From Nitrososphaerota archaeon (GTDB lineage Archaea; Thermoproteota; Nitrososphaeria; Nitrososphaerales; Gagatemarchaeaceae): DNA of 53,492 nt. Both the position numbers and the translations under genes were made by a program. Location of the stretch: positions 1 through 53,492 of the forward strand of contig JAGWHB010000008.1 of assembly GCA_028867035.1 (NCBI GenBank), given 5' to 3'. How positions within the stretch are numbered: position 1 is the first letter of the stretch; each line of letters opens with the position of its first letter. Under the pieces are notes generated by a model, which saw nothing but the letters and a program-made list of their open reading frames with translations, searched no databases and had not been told where the DNA came from. Positions 49,641 through 53,492 of this stretch are shown piece after piece.

Positions 49641-50372
49641 ATGGCATTCAACCACTACGGGTGGGAATGCGAAAGATGCGGCGAACTCAATGAGGGTTTC
49701 CTGACCCTAGATCACGTCAATGACGACGGCGCGGAGCTGAGAAGAAGTTTCGGCTCGAACTTGTACACCTGGGCCAAGAAGTTCGCCTATCCTCCTATTC
49801 TTCAGACCCTTTGTTACAACTGCCAATGGGTAAAGGAAATCCAACGTCGAGCCCGGAAACGTGTGGTCACAGAGACTCTCCAGGAGACAACTGTGCGATG
49901 GAAAGAAGGGCCTGCAAAAGGGTTCTGCTGCAGATGCAAAATCAAGCTGACAGATCAGACTGCAAGGCCGAGCATTATAAGGAACGGGTACGGATTGTGC
50001 CGCTGCTGTCAGGGCAGAGAGGACTCCAATAGAGCTGATAGGATCAAGGGCAAGGTCATGGCCGCGCTAGGGGGCAGGTGCCAGTGTTGCGGCGAGAATC
50101 GCCTAGACAGGTTGACAATAGGTCACCCCGAGGGGGACGGCAACTTTCATCGTCAAGAAGCGGGTTCTGGTACAAGAATGTACCGCAAGTTGGTTAAGGA
50201 TAGGCTCGTCAGCAGATTCACCCTTCTGGTTCAGTGCGTTAACTGCAACTATGGCGCCTATCGTAACTCGGGGGTTTGTCCTCACGTCAGCCTTGTGATG
50301 ACGCACTCGTCCCAGTACTACCGAACGCTTCGGACTTTAGAAAGGACCGAAGGTTCTTCTACGTTACGATGA
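49641..50372 (+). CDS. Tandem HNH-like zinc-cluster protein, possibly frameshifted at the N terminus
   Basis: The 243-residue protein holds two HNH-nuclease-like units. The first has CERCGELNEGFLTLDHVNDDG and CYNCQ; the second has CQCCGENRLDRLTIGHPEGDG and CVNCN, where the usual Asp-His is Gly-His. A middle Cys cluster (CCRCK, CRCCQ) links them. Phage and mobile-element HNH proteins have this pattern. The frame is open to a stop at 49602 and reads AYRITRIMAFNHYGWECERC across ATG 49641, while a protein-like frame from ATG 49460 ends in another register, so a frameshift near 49610-49623 is likely. It overlaps the convergent DUF35 gene by 14 bases. Confidence 0.7.
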   Translation: MAFNHYGWECERCGELNEGFLTLDHVNDDGAELRRSFGSNLYTWAKKFAYPPILQTLCYNCQWVKEIQRRARKRVVTETLQETTVRWKEGPAKGFCCRCKIKLTDQTARPSIIRNGYGLCRCCQGREDSNRADRIKGKVMAALGGRCQCCGENRLDRLTIGHPEGDGNFHRQEAGSGTRMYRKLVKDRLVSRFTLLVQCVNCNYGAYRNSGVCPHVSLVMTHSSQYYRTLRTLERTEGSSTLR

Positions 50373-50745
50373 ATTTGAATCCATACACAATCTGCCCCGA
50401 CTCGCCGTCTACCTTCGCCCTCCTGACCGTAGCCCGCACCTTGGCCCCTGTCTTCACGGACTCGTCCGGGGAGTCGACGATCTGGGTCAGTATCCTCGCC
50501 CCGTTGTCGAGCTTCACGACGGCGAGGTAGAAGGGGGCCTGGGCCTCGAAGCCAGGGAGGGGCTCGTGCAGCTGGGTGTAGGTCAGTATCCTCCCCGACC
50601 GGGGCATCTCCTTGTCGACCATGCGCTCTGAACCGCATTTCTTGCAGCGGTAGACCGGGGGGAATGACTCCGCCCCGCAGGCTGAGCACCTGCTCCCCAC
50701 CAGGCGGTAGTATCTGTCCCTGATCCTCCAGTATTGTATCGTCAA
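50359..50745 (-). CDS. DUF35 zinc-ribbon/OB-fold protein partnering the thiolase
   Basis: The 128-residue protein has the N-terminal zinc ribbon CSACGAESFPPVYRCKKCG and a C-terminal OB fold ILTYTQLHEPLPGFEAQAPF. In archaea this family bridges acetoacetyl-CoA thiolase and HMG-CoA synthase to channel acetoacetyl-CoA into the mevalonate pathway. It is the last gene of the minus-strand operon, with its start one base after the thiolase stop. Confidence 0.93.
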   Translation of the reverse strand: MTIQYWRIRDRYYRLVGSRCSACGAESFPPVYRCKKCGSERMVDKEMPRSGRILTYTQLHEPLPGFEAQAPFYLAVVKLDNGARILTQIVDSPDESVKTGAKVRATVRRAKVDGESGQIVYGFKFIVT

Positions 50746-51906
50746 CTATGCCGCCCTCCCAAAGACGTGCACCGCGCTTGTGGAGTCGACCCCTCCGATG
50801 TTCTGGGTGGCAGCGTACTCGGCCCCCTCGACCTGGTTCTTCCCCGCCTGGCCCGTGAGCTGGAGGTAGGACTCGGCTATCTGATAGAGCCCGGTCGCCC
50901 CCACCGGGTGCCCGCGCGCTTTCAGCCCCCCGAACGTGTTGATGGGCAGCTCTCCTCCCTTGCTGTACCTTCCCGCCTTCGCGTCCTTGGCTCCCTGGCC
51001 CCGCCTAGAATATCCCATCGCCTCCAGTGAGAGGGCCCCCACCACGGAGAAAGCGTCGTGGACCTCGGCCAGGCTGAGCTTCTTCAGGGGGACCCCCGCC
51101 TGGGCCATGGCAGCCTTGAAGGCCTCCCGGCTCGCCTTGAAGTCGAGCATGTCATCCCTCTCGTAGATACTGAACTCGTTGGTGGATATCCTCCCCCCGA
51201 GGACCTCGACCATCTTCTTCCTGCTCCCCGCTGCCCCGTCGCTGACGATCAGGGCGGCGGCTGCACCGTCCCCGACGGGCGCGCAGTCGAAAAGCCTCAG
51301 CGGGTCGGATATCATGGACGAACGTCCGACGACTTCGGGAGTGATCGCCTTCCTGAACTGTGCGTGCGCCGCGGTCACGGCGTTGGCATGGTCTATGACA
51401 GGGATGGAGCTGAGCTCGTCCCTTGTCACGTTCAGCTGTTCCATGTAGTACCTGGCGAGCAGCCCGTTCAGGGCTGCGAACGTGGCCCCGACGAACTGGG
51501 TATACTCGGCTGACTCGGCCATGGCCAGGGCCCTGGACACCTCCTCCGGTTCGAGGTCCCTCATCTTCTCCACCCCCACGACAAGGGCGGAATCTATGGC
51601 ACCCGACTTTACGAGGTTGTACCCCACGTTGAATGCCGACCCGCCGGAAGAGCACGCCGCCTCCACCTTGTAGGCCGGGACCCCCTGCAGCCCCAGGGCG
51701 CTCGCGAGCATTGCCCCCAGGTGCTCCTGGCTGGCACCGACGCCGCTGAACATGTTGCCGACGATTATCTGGCCCGGCTTCTTCTTCCCCAGCCCCTTGA
51801 GCGCTCCCCTGGCGGCGTCGACGGCCAGGTCGAGGATCGACTTCTCCCAGTGGTCCCCCACGGGGGTGAAGCCCACCGATGTGACGTATGCCTTGGTTCT
51901 TGGCAC
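50746..51906 (-). CDS. Acetyl-CoA C-acetyltransferase (archaeal thiolase)
   Basis: The 386-residue thiolase joins two acetyl-CoA to acetoacetyl-CoA. It has the nucleophilic Cys in AACSSGGSAFNVGYN, EVHDAFSVVGALSLEAMGYS, and the His in KARGHPVGATGLYQIAES. The C-terminal Cys motif of bacterial thiolases is replaced by GGVDSTSAVHVFG, the SCP2-like archaeal pattern. The ORF from ATG 51906 follows HMG-CoA synthase by 9 bases. Together with DUF35 and HMG-CoA synthase it starts isoprenoid lipid synthesis. Confidence 0.93.
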   Translation of the reverse strand: MPRTKAYVTSVGFTPVGDHWEKSILDLAVDAARGALKGLGKKKPGQIIVGNMFSGVGASQEHLGAMLASALGLQGVPAYKVEAACSSGGSAFNVGYNLVKSGAIDSALVVGVEKMRDLEPEEVSRALAMAESAEYTQFVGATFAALNGLLARYYMEQLNVTRDELSSIPVIDHANAVTAAHAQFRKAITPEVVGRSSMISDPLRLFDCAPVGDGAAAALIVSDGAAGSRKKMVEVLGGRISTNEFSIYERDDMLDFKASREAFKAAMAQAGVPLKKLSLAEVHDAFSVVGALSLEAMGYSRRGQGAKDAKAGRYSKGGELPINTFGGLKARGHPVGATGLYQIAESYLQLTGQAGKNQVEGAEYAATQNIGGVDSTSAVHVFGRAA

Positions 51907-51915
51907 CCCATCCCC

Positions 51916-52950
51916 CTACTTTGACAGCTTGTCCCTGAACTTCGAATATGTCGAGTAGTCTATCTTGACCCTGTGTTCGATCATCGACTTCACCGTCGGG
52001 TTGACCCCCCTGGTCCTCGTGATCCCGTCGAGCACCTCGATGCAGAAGGCGTCCGAGCCGGCCCCGGAGCCGAAGCTCGCGAGGAGTATCTTGTCCCCCG
52101 GGTTCGCCTCGTCCAGGACAGCCGCCAGCCCGATGGGGGAGCTGCCCGCATAGGTGTTCCCGATCATAGGGTTGAGCAGGCCAGTCTTGATCTGCTCCAT
52201 GGTGAAGCCGAGCCTCGTCGCCACTTCTACCGGGAAGCGAGGGTTCGGCTGATGGAACACCGCGTACTTGAAGTCCTTGGGTTTGTGCCCGGTCTCCTTG
52301 AAGAGCGTGTTGACCGAGCTCTCGATGTGATAGAAGTATGCCGGCTCCCCGGTGAACCTCGACAGGTGCCGCGGGTAGCGCTCGTGGGCCCGCCTCCAAA
52401 AGTCCCCGGTGTCGGAGACGAAGGAAGTGCTGCAGTCTATGACGGCGACGGCCTTCTTGTCACCCCTCCCGATTACGTACGCGGCCCCGCCGCTGGCGGC
52501 CGTGTACTCAAGGTCGTCTCCCGGCCTCCCCTGGGCCGTGTCCATCCCGATGGCGAGCCCCGCGTTGATCATACCCGATCCTACCAGTCCCGTGATCACC
52601 TGCATCGCTTCGGTCCCGGCCTTGCACGCGAACTCTAGGTCGGCCGCCAGGGTGTGGTGCTGACCGAGCGCCTGGGCGACCATCGTGCTCGTCGGCTTCA
52701 CGGCGTAGGGCTTTGACTCCGTGCCGACGAATATCGCGCCCAGCGAGTCGACCCCCGCCATCCTGACAGCCTGCCTTCCGGCCTCGATGGCCATGGTGAC
52801 CGTGTCCTCATCGATGGAGGCGACCGCCTTCTCCACGTTGGGGCCAGAGCCGCCCCCCTTCCAGACCCGCGCTATCTCAGTCGTGGGGAGCCGGTAGTAC
52901 GGGACGTAGGCCCCGTAACCCAGGATGGCCGCTCTTTCCTTGCTCTGCAT
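51916..52950 (-). CDS. Hydroxymethylglutaryl-CoA synthase
   Basis: The roughly 344-residue enzyme condenses acetyl-CoA with acetoacetyl-CoA to HMG-CoA. It has an N-terminal ILGYGAYVPYYRLPTTEIAR, the catalytic Cys in LEFACKAGTEAMQVI, YAVFHQPNPRFP with the active-site His, and IGNTYAGSSPIGLAAVLD. This is the short archaeal form. I chose ATG 52950; TTG 52959 is three codons upstream. A minus-strand TATA-like GATTTAATTAG lies near 52990-53000. It heads the operon with thiolase and DUF35. Confidence 0.95.
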   Translation of the reverse strand: MQSKERAAILGYGAYVPYYRLPTTEIARVWKGGGSGPNVEKAVASIDEDTVTMAIEAGRQAVRMAGVDSLGAIFVGTESKPYAVKPTSTMVAQALGQHHTLAADLEFACKAGTEAMQVITGLVGSGMINAGLAIGMDTAQGRPGDDLEYTAASGGAAYVIGRGDKKAVAVIDCSTSFVSDTGDFWRRAHERYPRHLSRFTGEPAYFYHIESSVNTLFKETGHKPKDFKYAVFHQPNPRFPVEVATRLGFTMEQIKTGLLNPMIGNTYAGSSPIGLAAVLDEANPGDKILLASFGSGAGSDAFCIEVLDGITRTRGVNPTVKSMIEHRVKIDYSTYSKFRDKLSK

Positions 52951-53042
52951 AAGGTACAACAGGAATCAGACGGGCCGAATGAGACGGCTAATTAAATCGT
53001 TGTCCTGGGATAAGGCAATCAACGAACTGTCGGGTCCGTCGG

Positions 53043-53240
53043 TCAGACGGCCTTGATCTGCTTGACCACCGAGGGCCTCGACTTCTTGAACACCCTGTAC
53101 CCGCAGATGCACTTCACTTCGGGGAGCCTTGAAAGCTCCTCCTGGGTCGTGCGCGTCCCGCACCTCACGCACTCGTAGACGGCCCCGGCAAAAACCTTCG
53201 CCGGCTGGGCCTCCTTCGGCGCAGGGATCTCTGAACTCAA
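53043..53240 (-). CDS. rpoP: DNA-directed RNA polymerase subunit P (Rpo12/Rpb12)
   Basis: The C-terminal 47 residues match archaeal RNA polymerase subunit P: YECVRCGTRTTQEELSRLPE, then CICGYRVFKKSRPSVVKQI, with C-x2-C and C-x-C zinc ligands. The full frame from TTG 53240 adds an 18-residue N-terminal extension. The last Cys pair is C-x-C rather than C-x2-C. It is a core polymerase subunit and marks the sequence as archaeal. Confidence 0.9.
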   Translation of the reverse strand: MSSEIPAPKEAQPAKVFAGAVYECVRCGTRTTQEELSRLPEVKCICGYRVFKKSRPSVVKQIKAV

Positions 53241-53290
53241 TTCGTTTTTCGGCCGAGTTTCCTCGTATTTCTGTCTTGCTCCGTGGGGTT

Positions 53291-53358
53291 CTGTTAACTT
53301 ATGTGGACACGATGCCGCGCACTCCGATTTTTGGAGCCTGTTAACTGACTGGACACGA
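53291..53358 (+). repeat. Pair of short direct repeats near the window edge
   Basis: CTGTTAACT...GGACACGA occurs at 53291-53312 and again at 53338-53358, with 5 and 4 bases between the two halves. The surrounding 53241-53492 region has no credible gene. The spacing of 47 bases and the GTTAAC core suggest repeated protein-binding sites or a mobile-element end reaching beyond the window. Confidence 0.55.
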
Positions 53359-53492
53359 CTTTCTTTGGTTCGTGATAATCTTGTTATTCGTTTGTTACTG
53401 GGCGCTTTTTCTCTGCTCTGCGCTTAAGAGAGAGATACCATTTCTCAAATCTTTTCGGGCGGACAATAAAAGCCACGAACAGGAAGTCAACA

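Noticed and set aside
1..53492. CRISPR arrays, tRNA or rRNA genes and complete insertion sequences
   Set aside because: I saw no regularly spaced repeats, no foldable tRNA and no transposase with terminal inverted repeats anywhere in the window, within the limits of reading by eye.

Overview
The window comes from a GC-rich archaeon of the TACK group, most likely a Thaumarchaeota/Nitrososphaerota-type lineage. This rests on the gene set: transcription factor B, RNA polymerase subunit P, a DRG-type GTPase, archaeal GAPDH, phosphoglycerate kinase, HMG-CoA synthase with its thiolase and DUF35 partner, glycyl-tRNA synthetase, FtsZ and a CdvA-like PRC-barrel protein. Many starts lie about 22-30 bases from a TATA-like element, so much of the transcription looks leaderless; TTG and GTG starts are common. 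No ammonia-oxidation gene, tRNA, rRNA or CRISPR array is visible.

Layout. 1-6400: a type IV pilus-like locus (surface protein, secretion ATPase, TadC/FlaJ-like membrane protein, Ig-like membrane-anchored protein). 6455-11477: regulators and an accessory cluster of toxin-antitoxin (TA) modules. 11522-18560: ftsZ, small membrane proteins, a zinc-finger site-2 protease, a truncated DDE transposase-like gene, then cdvA followed by an FtsX-like half permease and an FtsE-like ATPase. 18600-23100: a second accessory stretch with VapBC pairs, an orphan antitoxin, a CAP-domain secreted protein, palindromic repeats and a zinc-finger pseudogene. 23100-40872: core metabolism, including PAP2 phosphatase, pgk-gap, glyA, an etfB-etfA-fixCX electron-transfer operon, malate dehydrogenase, a DRG GTPase, an alcohol dehydrogenase, an MFS transporter, an LsrF-like aldolase, a CPBP protease and dCTP deaminase. 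40873-42614: a VapBC pair beside tfb. 42825-53240: XRE regulator, glycosyltransferase, DUF92 protein, glyS with a Na+/H+ antiporter, a tandem HNH-like protein, the mevalonate entry operon and rpoP.

The most unusual observation is a repeated architecture. Downstream of both ftsZ and tfb, TA genes sit between the intact gene and a second, diverged copy of that gene's own 3' end (about 137 bp for ftsZ, about 68 bp for tfb). The same pattern at two unrelated core genes suggests that TA cassettes enter the genome at gene tails and rebuild the tail, by site-specific integration or tail-homology recombination. Other points of interest are a cdvA/FtsEX-like operon, a fixCX gene with no ordinary start codon, frameshifted genes, and paired leaderless promoters built on one shared TATA-like element.
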